A stretch of DNA of 64,000 nt from Actinophytocola oryzae (GTDB lineage Bacteria; Actinomycetota; Actinomycetes; Mycobacteriales; Pseudonocardiaceae): positions 62,001-126,000 of the forward strand of contig NZ_SOCP01000001.1 of the NCBI RefSeq assembly GCF_004364325.1. Reading direction: 5' to 3'. Positions 8,661 through 17,723 of the stretch are shown one piece after another. A program made the position numbers and the translations under genes. Within the stretch, counting starts at the first letter, position 1. Each line of letters starts with the position of its first letter. A model generated the notes under the pieces. It saw only the letters and a program-made list of their open reading frames with translations. It did no database searches and was not told where the DNA came from.

Positions 8661-9678
8661 GCCGGGCGGCGGGTGCTGCCGTCGAGTCGCGCTCCACCAG
8701 GTGCACGTCGAGTGTCACCGGCGTTGCCGGGCGTCGCTCGTCCTTCATCGCCCCCAGCAGCAGTGACACCGCGTTCGCGGCCTTCGCGGTCAGATCCTGT
8801 GCCACCGTGGTCAGTTTCGGCGTGACATACGCACTCAGGTCGAGATTGTCGAAGCCCACCACGGACATCCGGCCCGGAACCGGCACACCGGCCTCCGCAA
8901 GCCCCGCCATGATGCCGATCGCCAGGATGTCGGCCGTCGCGAAAACCGCTGTGGTGTCCGGGAAATCCGTCGCCAGACGTCGACCGAGCGCGACACCGTC
9001 CTCGTGTGTCGTGTTGACCGTCGCCACGTCCTCATGCGACAGTCCCGCGTCGGCGAACGCCGCCCGGAACCCCCGAAGGCGCTCCGCCACCACGCCCACG
9101 TCCACGAAGGCCGGACCCGCGAACAGGATCTCCCGGTGCCCCGACGAGATCAGGTGCGCCGCCGCGAGCCGCGCACCCGTGAAGTCGTCCGAGCGCACCC
9201 CGGTCGTCAGCGGGTTGTCCGCGTAGCTGTCGATCGCCAGCACCGGCACGCGCCCCAGCTCCGTCCCGCCGAGACGGTCGATCTCCGCGTCGAGGAAACC
9301 CAGCAGGATCGCCCCGTCCAGGCTCCACGACCGCAACGCCTCGGGGATCTCGGCCGGGTCGGCGATGCCGCGCAACAGCAGGTGGTAGCCGCTCTTGCGC
9401 AGCGATCTCTCGACCTGGCCGAGGATCGCGGTGTTGTGCGGGCTCAACGTCAGGCTGTCCTCGTCCGCGGCAGGCACCAGCAGCCCCACCAGGTGCGAGG
9501 TCCGCGCGGCGAGACTGCGGGCCGACGCGCTCGGCACGTACCCCAGCTCCGCCACGATCCGCTGCACCTTCGCGACCGTCGCGGGGGACACCCTGGCGTG
9601 GTTGCCGTTGACCACGTTCGACACGGTCATCATGCTCACCCCCGCCGCCGTGGCGATGTCCTTGAGCGTCACCCGCAT
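8647..9678 (-). CDS. LacI-family transcriptional regulator of the alpha-glucan locus
   Basis: The 343-residue product has an N-terminal LacI helix-turn-helix (VTLKDIATAAGVSMMTVSNVVNG, residues 3-25), the hinge helix (SARSLAARTSHLVGLL) and a periplasmic-binding-like effector domain. The chosen start (ATG at 9678) is preceded by GGGGAAGGAA; the frame extends further upstream, but those codons precede the conserved domain. It is divergent from the GH13/ABC/GH87 operon with an operator-like TAGCGCTA between them, so it probably represses that operon until an oligosaccharide inducer appears. Its last codons and stop come from the 30-bp repeat array. Confidence 0.9.
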   Translation of the reverse strand: MRVTLKDIATAAGVSMMTVSNVVNGNHARVSPATVAKVQRIVAELGYVPSASARSLAARTSHLVGLLVPAADEDSLTLSPHNTAILGQVERSLRKSGYHLLLRGIADPAEIPEALRSWSLDGAILLGFLDAEIDRLGGTELGRVPVLAIDSYADNPLTTGVRSDDFTGARLAAAHLISSGHREILFAGPAFVDVGVVAERLRGFRAAFADAGLSHEDVATVNTTHEDGVALGRRLATDFPDTTAVFATADILAIGIMAGLAEAGVPVPGRMSVVGFDNLDLSAYVTPKLTTVAQDLTAKAANAVSLLLGAMKDERRPATPVTLDVHLVERDSTAAPAARRRTH

Positions 9679-9713
9679 ACGTGTTCCTTCCCCACCACTC
9701 CAGCCTAGGGCCG

Positions 9714-9766
9714 TTGACAGCCACGCCGGTGCCCGTCTACCGTCACCCATCACAAGTATAGCGCTA
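9714..9766 (+). promoter_or_regulatory. Promoter and LacI-type operator for the GH13/ABC operon
   Basis: TTGACA at 9714-9719 and TACCGT at 9738-9743 are separated by 18 bp. About 16 bases further on lies the palindrome TAGCGCTA (9759-9766), with the central CG typical of LacI-family operators. An operator just after the transcription start would block elongation. The site lies between the divergent LacI gene and the GH13 gene. Confidence 0.6.
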
Positions 9767-9818
9767 AACCTCATCTGATCTGCGACGACGAGGGGTACAA
9801 ACATGTCTCGGGCCGACC

Positions 9819-11390
9819 ATGGGCAGTGAATGGTGGCGTAACGCGGTGATCTACCAGGTCTACCCGCGCAGCTTCGCCGACGGGAACGGCGACGGCACCG
9901 GCGACCTCGCCGGGGTCCGGTCCCGCCTGCCCTACCTGCGTGGCCTGGGCGTGAACGCGATCTGGTTCACCCCCTGGTACGCCTCGCCGCAGGCCGACGG
10001 CGGCTACGACGTGGCCGACTACCGCGCGATCGACCCGGCCCTCGGCACCCTCGCCGAAGCCGAGGAGCTGATCACCGCCGCGAACGAGCACGGCATCCGC
10101 ACGATCATCGACGTCGTGCCCAACCACATCTCCAGCGAGCACCCGTGGTTCCGCGCCGCACTCGCCGCCGGACCGGGATCACCCGAACGCGAACGCTTCT
10201 GGTTCCGCGACGGCGACGACCCGCCGACCGGCTGGACCTCCGCGTTCTCCGGCGGCACCTGGACGAGGGTCCAGGACGGACAGTGGTACCTGCACCTGTT
10301 CGACTCCGCGCAACCCGACCTGAACTGGAACCACCCCGACGTGCGGCGCGAACACGAGGACGTCCTGCGGTTCTGGTTCGACCGCGGCGTCGCAGGCATC
10401 CGCGTCGACTCCGCCACCATGCCGGTCAAAGACCCCGAACTGCCCGAGGTCCCGGAGTCCTACCGGGCCGGGGAGCACCCGTTCCTCGACCGCGACGAAC
10501 TGCACGACATCTACCGCGGCTGGCGCGCGGTCGCCGACTCCTACCCCCAGCAACGCGTCCTCGTCGGCGAGATCTGGCTCGACGACCAGCACCGCTTCGC
10601 CCGCTACCTGCGGCCCGACGAGATGCACTCGGCGTTCAACTTCGACTTCATGATGCGCCCGTGGGACGTCAAACAGCTCCGCGAGGCCATCCAGTCCACA
10701 CTGGACTCCCACGCCCCGGTCAAGGCGCCCCCGACCTGGGTGCTGTCCAACCACGACGTCACCCGCCCGGTCACCCGCTACGGCCGCGTCGACAGCTCGT
10801 TCGGCTTCCTGGCCAAGCGTTTCGGCACCCCGACCGACCCGGCCCGAGGGGAGCGCCGCGCCCGCGCCGCCGCACTGCTCACCGCCGCGCTCCCCGGCAC
10901 GCTCTACGTCTACCAGGGCGACGAGCTGGGACTGCCGGAGGTCGAGGACCTGCCGCTGGACGCCCTGCGCGACCCCATGCACCACCGCTCCGGCGGCATC
11001 GACCCCGGCCGCGACGGCTGCCGCGTACCCATCCCGTGGACCCGCGACGGCGCCTCGTACGGCTTCGGCGCGGCCGCCGACACCTGGCTCCCGCAACCCG
11101 ACGGCTGGGGCGAGCACTCCGTCGAGGCGCAGGACACCGACCCAGACTCGATGCTCTCCCTGTACCGCAACGCGTTGACGCTGCGACGAACCCTGCTGGG
11201 CAACGAGGACTTCGCCTGGCTCGACGCGGGCGAGGACGTCATCGCCTTCGCCAGAGGCGACGTACTCTGCGTGGTCAACTTCGGCCCCGACCCCGTGCCA
11301 CTGCCCGACCACCGCGAGGTCCTGCTCACCAGTGCAGGCCTCGACACCAACCGCTTACCCACCGACGCCGCCGCCTGGCTGCGTGCCTGA
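9819..11390 (+). CDS. GH13 alpha-glucosidase / oligosaccharide glucosidase
   Basis: The 523-residue enzyme has the four GH13 regions: DVVPNH, GIRVDSA (nucleophile Asp197), LVGEIW (acid/base Glu251) and SNHDVTR (transition-state stabiliser Asp313), on a TIM barrel starting WWRNAVIYQVYPRSF. There is no signal peptide, so it acts in the cytoplasm on imported alpha-gluco-oligosaccharides. Genes for an ABC importer and a secreted alpha-glucanase follow on the same strand, giving an outside-cut, import, inside-hydrolyse pathway. The exact linkage preference cannot be read from sequence. A purifiable SD is weak at this ATG; a tiny ORF at 9803-9829 with a better SD overlaps the start. Confidence 0.9.
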   Translation: MGSEWWRNAVIYQVYPRSFADGNGDGTGDLAGVRSRLPYLRGLGVNAIWFTPWYASPQADGGYDVADYRAIDPALGTLAEAEELITAANEHGIRTIIDVVPNHISSEHPWFRAALAAGPGSPERERFWFRDGDDPPTGWTSAFSGGTWTRVQDGQWYLHLFDSAQPDLNWNHPDVRREHEDVLRFWFDRGVAGIRVDSATMPVKDPELPEVPESYRAGEHPFLDRDELHDIYRGWRAVADSYPQQRVLVGEIWLDDQHRFARYLRPDEMHSAFNFDFMMRPWDVKQLREAIQSTLDSHAPVKAPPTWVLSNHDVTRPVTRYGRVDSSFGFLAKRFGTPTDPARGERRARAAALLTAALPGTLYVYQGDELGLPEVEDLPLDALRDPMHHRSGGIDPGRDGCRVPIPWTRDGASYGFGAAADTWLPQPDGWGEHSVEAQDTDPDSMLSLYRNALTLRRTLLGNEDFAWLDAGEDVIAFARGDVLCVVNFGPDPVPLPDHREVLLTSAGLDTNRLPTDAAAWLRA

Positions 11391-11406
11391 TCCACCTGGA
11401 GCGACA

Positions 11407-12774
11407 ATGAAGTCTTCCGTGATCACCACCGGGATAGCGCTGGTCCTGGTGCTGTCCGCGTGCGGCTCCGGCGGCGGCCGGAGCGAGGACGACGTCAGCG
11501 CCGACGGCAAGATCGTCGTCGAGGTCGCCATGGACGCCGGCCTCGAGCAGAACGCGATCGACGCGTTCAACCAGCGGGTCACGCAGTTCGAGGCGGCACA
11601 CTCCGACGTCGACATCCGGCCGCAGGAGTACACGTGGACGGCCGCGACGTTCACCTCGCAGCTGGCGGGCGGCACCATCCCGGACGTGTTCACCGTCCCG
11701 TTCACCGACGGCCGGGGCCTGATCGAACGCAAGCAGATCGCGGACGTCAGCGGCGAGGTCGCGAAGCTGCCCTACGCGAAGTCGTTCAACCCCAACGTGG
11801 CCAAGGCGGGCCAGTCGACCGACAGGACACAGTGGGCGGTGCCGATCGCCGCGTACGGCCAGGCACTGCACTACAACCGCACGCTGTTCACGCAGGCGGG
11901 CCTCGACCCCGACGACCCACCGTCCACCTGGGACGAAGTGCGCGTCGCGGCGAAACAGATCACCGCACGCACCGGACAGGCCGGTTACGCCCAGATGACC
12001 ACCGACAACACCGGCGGCTGGATCCTGACCACGTTGGACTACGCGTACGGCGGCCGCGCCGAGGAACTCAAGGGCGACAAGGCGACCGCGACCATCGACA
12101 CCCCCGAGATGGCGAAGGCCGTCGACCTGATGCGGTCCATGCGGTGGGACGACAACAGCATGGGCGCCAACTTCCTGTACGACTGGGCAGGCATCAACCA
12201 GGACTTCGCGGCAGGCCGCATCGGCATGTACGTGTCCGGCGGCGGCAACTACGGCAACCTGGTGACCCAGAACGCGTTGAAACCACAGGACTACGGCGTC
12301 ACCGTCCTCCCGCTCGCGAAGGGCGGGGACGCAGGAGTGCTCGGCGGCGGCACCCTCGCGGTGGTGAGCCCGAAGACGGGCGAGAAGACCCGCGCGGCGG
12401 CCGTCCAGTGGATCGACTTCTTCTACGTGGGCAAGCTCACCGACAAGGACGCGGCCGTCCTGAACGCGAAGACACAGTCCGACTCCGGCCAACCGGTCGG
12501 CACGCCCGACCTGCCGGTGCTCGACCGCGCCACCTACGACGCACAGCAGAAGTGGATCGCCGACTACGTCAACGTGCCGGTCGACCAGCTGGAGCCGTAC
12601 ACGTCCGGCATGTTCGACCAGCCACTCGTGCCGGAACCCGCGAAGTCCACACAGGACGTCTACAAGATCCTCGACACCGTGGTGCAGACCGTGCTCACCG
12701 ACAAGGACGCGGACGTCAAGGCATTGCTGGCCGACGCGCAGTCGCAGGCACAGGCACTGCTCGACCGGGGCTGA
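11407..12774 (+). CDS. ABC sugar transporter, solute-binding lipoprotein
   Basis: The 455-residue protein has a lipoprotein signal (lipobox LSAC, residues about 15-18) and an extracellular family-1 solute-binding fold (KIVVEVAMDAG, ALHYNRTLFTQAGLDPDDPPSTWDE). ATG 11407 is preceded by GGAG; an ORF extension upstream overlaps the GH13 gene and precedes the signal peptide. It is followed 4 bp after its stop by the first permease. It likely captures alpha-gluco-oligosaccharides released outside the cell. No ATPase is encoded in the locus; a shared MsiK-type ATPase elsewhere is normal for such actinobacterial importers. Confidence 0.9.
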   Translation: MKSSVITTGIALVLVLSACGSGGGRSEDDVSADGKIVVEVAMDAGLEQNAIDAFNQRVTQFEAAHSDVDIRPQEYTWTAATFTSQLAGGTIPDVFTVPFTDGRGLIERKQIADVSGEVAKLPYAKSFNPNVAKAGQSTDRTQWAVPIAAYGQALHYNRTLFTQAGLDPDDPPSTWDEVRVAAKQITARTGQAGYAQMTTDNTGGWILTTLDYAYGGRAEELKGDKATATIDTPEMAKAVDLMRSMRWDDNSMGANFLYDWAGINQDFAAGRIGMYVSGGGNYGNLVTQNALKPQDYGVTVLPLAKGGDAGVLGGGTLAVVSPKTGEKTRAAAVQWIDFFYVGKLTDKDAAVLNAKTQSDSGQPVGTPDLPVLDRATYDAQQKWIADYVNVPVDQLEPYTSGMFDQPLVPEPAKSTQDVYKILDTVVQTVLTDKDADVKALLADAQSQAQALLDRG

Positions 12775-12778
12775 GACC

Positions 12779-13735
12779 ATGGCCGTCACGCTGGAGACCC
12801 GCCCGGTGCACGCACCCGTTCCGCGTGCGCCGCGGCGGCGGCGCGGCCCACGCAGCTGGGTGCGGGGCGGCGGGCTCTCGACGCTGCTGTTCCTGCTGCC
12901 GCTGCTCGTGGTGTTCGGGTTCTTCTCGTGGGGCCCGATCATCCAGTCCGTGGTGATGAGCGTCCAGGAGACGAACCTGGTCGCCGCGGCGGAGTTCGTC
13001 GGCCTCGACAACTTCGCCGCGGTGCTCGCCGACCCTCTACTGTGGACTGCGGTGCGGAACACGCTCTGGTTCGCCGCGCTGGCACTGCTGTTCGGCTACC
13101 CGATCCCGCTGGTGGCGGCCGTGCTGATCAGCGAGGTCCGCAAACGACGCGGCCTGTTCGCCGCCCTGGCGTACCTGCCGGTCGTGGTGCCGCCGGTGGT
13201 CGCGGTGCTGCTGTGGAAGTTCTTCTTCGACGCGGGCACGACCGGCGTGTTCAACACGATCCTCGGCGCGGTCGGACTGGGACCGCTGCAGTGGCTGCAG
13301 AACGCCGACTCCGCGATGCCGTCGCTCGTACTGGAGGCCACGTGGGCCGCCGCGGGCGGCACGATGATCATCTACCTGGCGGCGCTGGCGGCTGTGCCAC
13401 CCGAGCTGTACGAGGCGGCCGAGATCGACGGCGCGTCGGTGTGGCGCAGGGTCTGGCACGTGACGCTGCCGAACCTGCGCAACGTCCTGCTGGTCACGTT
13501 CATCCTGCAGATCATCGGCACCGCACAGGTGTTCCTGGAGCCGTTCCTGTTCACCGGCGGCGGCCCGGCGAAGGCCACGACGACCGTGCTGCTGCTGATC
13601 TACGACTACGCGTTCGCGGACAGCCTCGGCGGCGACTACGGCAAGGCGACCGCGCTGAGCCTGATGCTGGCAGCGGTGCTGGCCGTGCTCTCGGTGGTGT
13701 ACTTCCGCATCACCCGATCGTGGAGCACGTCGTGA
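12779..13735 (+). CDS. ABC sugar transporter permease (MalF type)
   Basis: The 318-residue membrane protein has six predicted transmembrane segments and the cytoplasmic EAA loop for the ATPase (YEAAEIDGASVWRRVWHVTLP, about residues 210-230). It starts 4 bp after the binding-protein gene. It pairs with the permease at 13920 to form the importer channel. The basic N-terminal tail of about 30 residues before the first membrane helix is typical for MalF-like subunits of this subfamily. Confidence 0.9.
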   Translation: MAVTLETRPVHAPVPRAPRRRRGPRSWVRGGGLSTLLFLLPLLVVFGFFSWGPIIQSVVMSVQETNLVAAAEFVGLDNFAAVLADPLLWTAVRNTLWFAALALLFGYPIPLVAAVLISEVRKRRGLFAALAYLPVVVPPVVAVLLWKFFFDAGTTGVFNTILGAVGLGPLQWLQNADSAMPSLVLEATWAAAGGTMIIYLAALAAVPPELYEAAEIDGASVWRRVWHVTLPNLRNVLLVTFILQIIGTAQVFLEPFLFTGGGPAKATTTVLLLIYDYAFADSLGGDYGKATALSLMLAAVLAVLSVVYFRITRSWSTS

Positions 13736-13786
13736 GCGGAGCAAACCAGGACTATCCTGGACGGCAGCTGACCTGGGACCGGCCGC

Positions 13787-13846
13787 ACGAATGGGACTCT
13801 CACCCGGGCCCGACGTACGAGTGGGACTCTCGTACGGATCCAGGGA
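13787..13846 (+). repeat. Two 30-bp direct repeats with an 8-bp hairpin between permease genes
   Basis: The 184-bp gap between the permease genes (13736-13919) holds two copies of ACGARTGGGACTCTC, at 13787 and 13817, exactly 30 bp apart. The second copy forms a perfect hairpin: CGTACGAG (13814-13821), loop TGGGACT, CTCGTACG (13829-13836). A gap this long is unusual inside an otherwise tightly packed importer operon. It may tune relative expression of the permeases or mark a repeat insertion. Confidence 0.7.
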
Positions 13847-13919
13847 GCAGAACGGACGGCTCGCACGTTGCCATGGAGGTAGCGTCGGGCAGGGCGGGGC
13901 CAGGCAAGGGGGCGCCGTC

Positions 13920-14777
13920 GTGAGAGGAGTCGTCTCACCGTCCGAATGGAGGTCCACGAGAGTACGTCGCCCACTACGGGTGCTGCACGGCCTGCTGCTG
14001 GCGGCGCTGCTGGTGGTAGGCCTCGGGCCGGTGCTGTGGCTGGCCAAGGCCGCGGTCACGCCCACACAGGACACACTGCGGGAGCCGCTCGCGATCTTCC
14101 CGCACGGGATCGACCTCGCGAACCTGGCCACGGCCTGGACACGGGTCGACATCGACAAGCACTTCGCGAACACCGTGATCATGGCGGCAGGCTCTTGGCT
14201 GGTGCAGCTGGTCGTCGCGACGACCGCCGGCTACGCACTCGCCGTGCTCCGACCCCGCTACGGCAAGCTGGTCATGGGCGTCGTGCTCGCGACCCTGTTC
14301 GTCCCGTCGATCGTGCTGCTCGTGCCGCTGTACCTGACAGTCGTCAACGCCTCGATGATCAACACGTTCTGGGCGGTGTGGCTGCCCGCCGGCGCCAACG
14401 CGTTCAACGTCGTGCTGGTGCAGCGGTTCTTCGCGAACCTGCCCCGCGAGGTGTTCGAGGCCGCCAAGGTCGACGGCGCCGGGACGTTCCGCCTGTTCTG
14501 GTCGGTGGTCCTGCCGATGTCCCGGCCGATCATCGGCGTCGTGTCCGTGTTCGCGGTCGTGGCCAGTTGGAAGGACTTCCTCTGGCCGCTGCTGGTGCTG
14601 CCCGACCCGGCGATGCAGCCGCTGTCGGTGCGGCTGCCCGCGCTCCAGCGGTACGTCGAACTGGACGTCTTCCTCGCCGCACTCGCCATCTCTTCGGTGA
14701 TCCCCATCGCGCTTTTCCTTGTCTTCCAACGCCTCTTCCTGCGCGGCGGCGCGCTGGAGGGTGCGGTCAAAGGCTGA
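13920..14777 (+). CDS. ABC sugar transporter permease (MalG type)
   Basis: The 285-residue protein has six membrane segments and the EAA loop (FEAAKVDGAGTFRLFWSVVLPMSRP). GTG at 13920 is chosen because AGGGGG lies just upstream; the open frame extends back to 13791 but only through the repeat-bearing spacer, without a plausible membrane sequence. It ends GGALEGAVKG, a typical C-terminus of this family. It is the partner of the 12779 permease and is followed 29 bp later by the secreted glucanase gene. Confidence 0.88.
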   Translation: MRGVVSPSEWRSTRVRRPLRVLHGLLLAALLVVGLGPVLWLAKAAVTPTQDTLREPLAIFPHGIDLANLATAWTRVDIDKHFANTVIMAAGSWLVQLVVATTAGYALAVLRPRYGKLVMGVVLATLFVPSIVLLVPLYLTVVNASMINTFWAVWLPAGANAFNVVLVQRFFANLPREVFEAAKVDGAGTFRLFWSVVLPMSRPIIGVVSVFAVVASWKDFLWPLLVLPDPAMQPLSVRLPALQRYVELDVFLAALAISSVIPIALFLVFQRLFLRGGALEGAVKG

Positions 14778-14806
14778 AGTCCCCTGCACACGAGGAGCCG
14801 ACAACG

Positions 14807-17680
14807 ATGTTGAAGCTAACTCTCACGGCGGTCCTTGCCGCCCTCATCGCGGCGGCCGGTGTGGTCGCCGGTGACGTGGTGGCCTCGGCCGCCACCTCCC
14901 AGGAGGCCGAGGCGCCACAGCTCGCCGGCGGCGCCCGCGTCGAGTCGGAACATCCCGGCTACACGGGCTCCGGCTACGTCGGCGGTTTCGTCGACGCCAA
15001 CCGCGGCAACGCGACCGCCGTTTTCACACTCACCGGCGTCACCTCCGGCGGTAACGACCTGACCATCCGCTACGCCAACGGCACGGGCGCCGCCCGCACG
15101 ATGTCGCTGGTGGTCAACGGAACCAGCCGCCAGATCTCCTTACCCGCGACGTCGAACTGGGACACCTGGGGCACCACGCACCAGACCGTGACCCTGACGG
15201 CGGGCACGAACACGGTCGTCCTGCGCTACGGCATGGCCGACAACGGCAACGTGAACCTCGACAACCTCGCCGTCGCCGCACTTCCGGCCGCGCCTGGGCT
15301 CGAGGCGGAGTCCTCGACGCTGTCCGGCGGCGCCGTCGTGGAGTCCGAACACCCCGGCTACTCCGGCACCGGCTACGTCGGCGGGTTCGTGGACGCCAAC
15401 CGCGGCAACGCGACCGCCACGTTCACGGTCGCCGGCGCGACGTCCGGCAACCACAACCTGACCGTCCGCTACGCCAACGGCACGGGCGCCACCCGCACGA
15501 TGTCGTTGCTGGTCAACGGTTCCACTCGGCAGATCGCGTTGCCGGCCACCGCCAACTGGGACACCTGGACCAGCACGACCGAACAGGTGACGCTGAACGC
15601 GGGCACCAACACGATCGCGCTCCGGTACGGGACCGCCGACAACGGCAACGTGAACGTGGACAACCTCGTGCTCACCACGGCGCTCCCGGCCACGGGCGGC
15701 GAGCTGGAGACCGCGTTCCTGTCCGGTGGCGCGACCGTCGGCACGGACGTCTCGGGCTACACCGGCTCCGGCTTCGTCACGGGCCTGGCGGTCGGCGCCC
15801 GCGTCATCCGCACCGTGAACGCGTCCACCGCCGGCACGCAGGCCGCGACGCTGCGGTTCCGCAACGCGACCGGCGGCAGTCGCACGCTTTCCCTGTACGT
15901 CAACGGGTTGCGGCAGACGCAGGTCACACTTCCCGCCGGTGACTGGCAGACCGCGAGCAGCAACGTGCCGCTGCGGGCCGGCGTGAACCTGGTCGGCTAC
16001 CAGGTCGACCAGGGCGACACCGGCGGCGTGCAGCTCGACAACGTGGCCGTCGCGGGCACCACCGCGCTCGCCACCCGGGGCGCGACCCTCCCGTACACCA
16101 CCTACGAGGCCGAGGCGGGCAGCACCAACGGCCGTGTCCTCGCCGCCGACCGCACCTACACGACCAGGCAGGCCGAGGCGTCCGGCCGTCGCGCGGTCGA
16201 GCTGACCGGCAGCCAGTACGTGCAGGTCACCCTCACCAAGCCGGCCAACGCGATCACCGTGCGCGCCAGCATCCCCGACAACGCGGCGGGCACCGGCATC
16301 ACCGCCCCACTGGCCGTGTACGCGGGTGCCACCAAGGTCACCGACCTGACGCTGACGTCGAAGTACACCTGGATGTACGGGCCCTACCCGTTCGCGGGCG
16401 CTCCGGGTGGGGAACGCCAGCACCGCTACTTCGACGACTCCCGCGTGCTGCTGCCCACCACCTATCCGGCGGGCACGGTCCTGAAGCTCGCCAAGGAGAC
16501 CACCGCTGCGGACTCGATCACCGTCGACCTGCTGGACGCCGAGGTGGCCGACCCCGCACTGACCGCCCCGACCGGCTACGTGAACGTCAACAGCTACGGC
16601 GCGGTCCCGAACGACAGCGGCGACGACACGAACGCGATCCGCTCCGCCATCTCGGCGGCACAGTCGAACAGCACCAGGGGAGTGTGGCTCCCGGCAGGCC
16701 GGTACGTCGTGAGCGGCCTGCTGGATGTGGCGACTGTGAGCGTGCGCGGAGCGGGCATCTGGCACACTGTCCTGCAGGGCATCAACCGGCGCGGCGGCTT
16801 CATGGCGGGCGGCGGCAACGTGCAGCTGGCCGACTTCACCTTCGACGGCGACGTCACCACCCGCGACCCGGACGGCGCCCCGAACTCCGACGCGGCCTTC
16901 GAGGGCGACTTCGGCACGGGTTCGCTGATCCACCACGTGGCCACCAACCACGCGAAGGTCGGCCTGTGGGTGAAGGGCAACACGAACGGCCTGTACGTGT
17001 CGGCGGTCCGCCTGCGCAACACCATGGCGGACGGCGTGAACGTCAACGGCAACGCGACGAACGTGCGCGTGGAGCAGAGCACGCTGCGGAACACGGGTGA
17101 CGACGCGCTGGCGATGTGGTCCTACGCCGGGGCGGGTGGCACGGTCCGCGACAGCGTGTTCGCGTTCAACACCGTGGCGACCCCGATCCTGGCCAACGGC
17201 GCGGCGGTCTACGGCGGTGCGAACAACCGCGTCGAGGACAACACGATCACCGACACGGTGTTCCAGGGCTCGGGCGTCACGGTGTCCAACTGGCACGACG
17301 CGACCCCGTTCAGCGGCACGACCACCGTGGCGCGGAACACGCTGACCCGCACGGGCACGCACAGCCTCGACTGGGGCAGTGACCTGGGCGCGGTGTGGCT
17401 GTACGCGCCGACGACGGCCATGACCGGCGCGGTCGTGCTGCGCGACCTGACGGTCAACGACAGCACCTACCAGGGCCTGCTGACGAGCTGGCAGCAGCCG
17501 ATCAACAACCTGACCGTCGAGCGCGTGGCGTTCAACGGCACCGGCACGATCGGCATGGAGTTCAACACCCCGGGCAGCGGGACGTTCGGCAACGTCACGG
17601 TCTCCGGCAACGGGGGCCCGGCACTGGCCAACAACGCGGGCTTCGCCATCACGAGAGGACCCGGCAACACCGGCTGGTGA
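14807..17680 (+). CDS. Secreted CBM-containing GH87-like alpha-1,3-glucanase (mycodextranase family)
   Basis: The 957-residue protein has a signal peptide (residues 1-29). Three carbohydrate-binding domains of CBM35/CBM6 type follow at about 32-162, 164-291 and 294-420; the first two are near-duplicates (VESEHPGY.G.GYVGGFVDANRGNAT). Next come a ~150-residue beta insert and a right-handed beta-helix (about 585-957). The helix carries ADGVN (Asp742) and TGDDALA (Asp765/Asp766), matching in spacing the aspartate triad known for GH87 alpha-1,3-glucanases. It would cut alpha-1,3-glucan (fungal wall or mutan) outside the cell, feeding the importer encoded upstream. SD GAGGAG precedes ATG 14807. Confidence 0.8.
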   Translation: MLKLTLTAVLAALIAAAGVVAGDVVASAATSQEAEAPQLAGGARVESEHPGYTGSGYVGGFVDANRGNATAVFTLTGVTSGGNDLTIRYANGTGAARTMSLVVNGTSRQISLPATSNWDTWGTTHQTVTLTAGTNTVVLRYGMADNGNVNLDNLAVAALPAAPGLEAESSTLSGGAVVESEHPGYSGTGYVGGFVDANRGNATATFTVAGATSGNHNLTVRYANGTGATRTMSLLVNGSTRQIALPATANWDTWTSTTEQVTLNAGTNTIALRYGTADNGNVNVDNLVLTTALPATGGELETAFLSGGATVGTDVSGYTGSGFVTGLAVGARVIRTVNASTAGTQAATLRFRNATGGSRTLSLYVNGLRQTQVTLPAGDWQTASSNVPLRAGVNLVGYQVDQGDTGGVQLDNVAVAGTTALATRGATLPYTTYEAEAGSTNGRVLAADRTYTTRQAEASGRRAVELTGSQYVQVTLTKPANAITVRASIPDNAAGTGITAPLAVYAGATKVTDLTLTSKYTWMYGPYPFAGAPGGERQHRYFDDSRVLLPTTYPAGTVLKLAKETTAADSITVDLLDAEVADPALTAPTGYVNVNSYGAVPNDSGDDTNAIRSAISAAQSNSTRGVWLPAGRYVVSGLLDVATVSVRGAGIWHTVLQGINRRGGFMAGGGNVQLADFTFDGDVTTRDPDGAPNSDAAFEGDFGTGSLIHHVATNHAKVGLWVKGNTNGLYVSAVRLRNTMADGVNVNGNATNVRVEQSTLRNTGDDALAMWSYAGAGGTVRDSVFAFNTVATPILANGAAVYGGANNRVEDNTITDTVFQGSGVTVSNWHDATPFSGTTTVARNTLTRTGTHSLDWGSDLGAVWLYAPTTAMTGAVVLRDLTVNDSTYQGLLTSWQQPINNLTVERVAFNGTGTIGMEFNTPGSGTFGNVTVSGNGGPALANNAGFAITRGPGNTGW

Positions 17681-17692
17681 CAAAGCCGGGAC

Positions 17693-17722
17693 GGCCCCGG
17701 ACGGCATCGCCCGTCCGGGGCC
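17693..17722. terminator. Bidirectional terminator hairpin
   Basis: A perfect 12-bp stem GGCCCCGGACGG (17693-17704) / CCGTCCGGGGCC (17711-17722) closes a 6-base loop CATCGC. It lies between the convergent glucanase and TetR genes, ending directly before the TetR stop. There is no long T-run, as is normal in actinomycetes. Confidence 0.85.
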
Positions 17723-17723
17723 C

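Noticed and set aside
8316..8825. Full-length 169-residue protein from the damaged immunity start through the repeats
   Set aside because: After residue 45 the translation is repeat-derived (LKGAFVT..), not protein-like; a frameshift explains it better.
15140..17707. Long minus-strand open frame opposite the glucanase gene
   Set aside because: Composition is Arg/Gly/Val-rich shadow translation; the plus strand encodes CBM and beta-helix domains.
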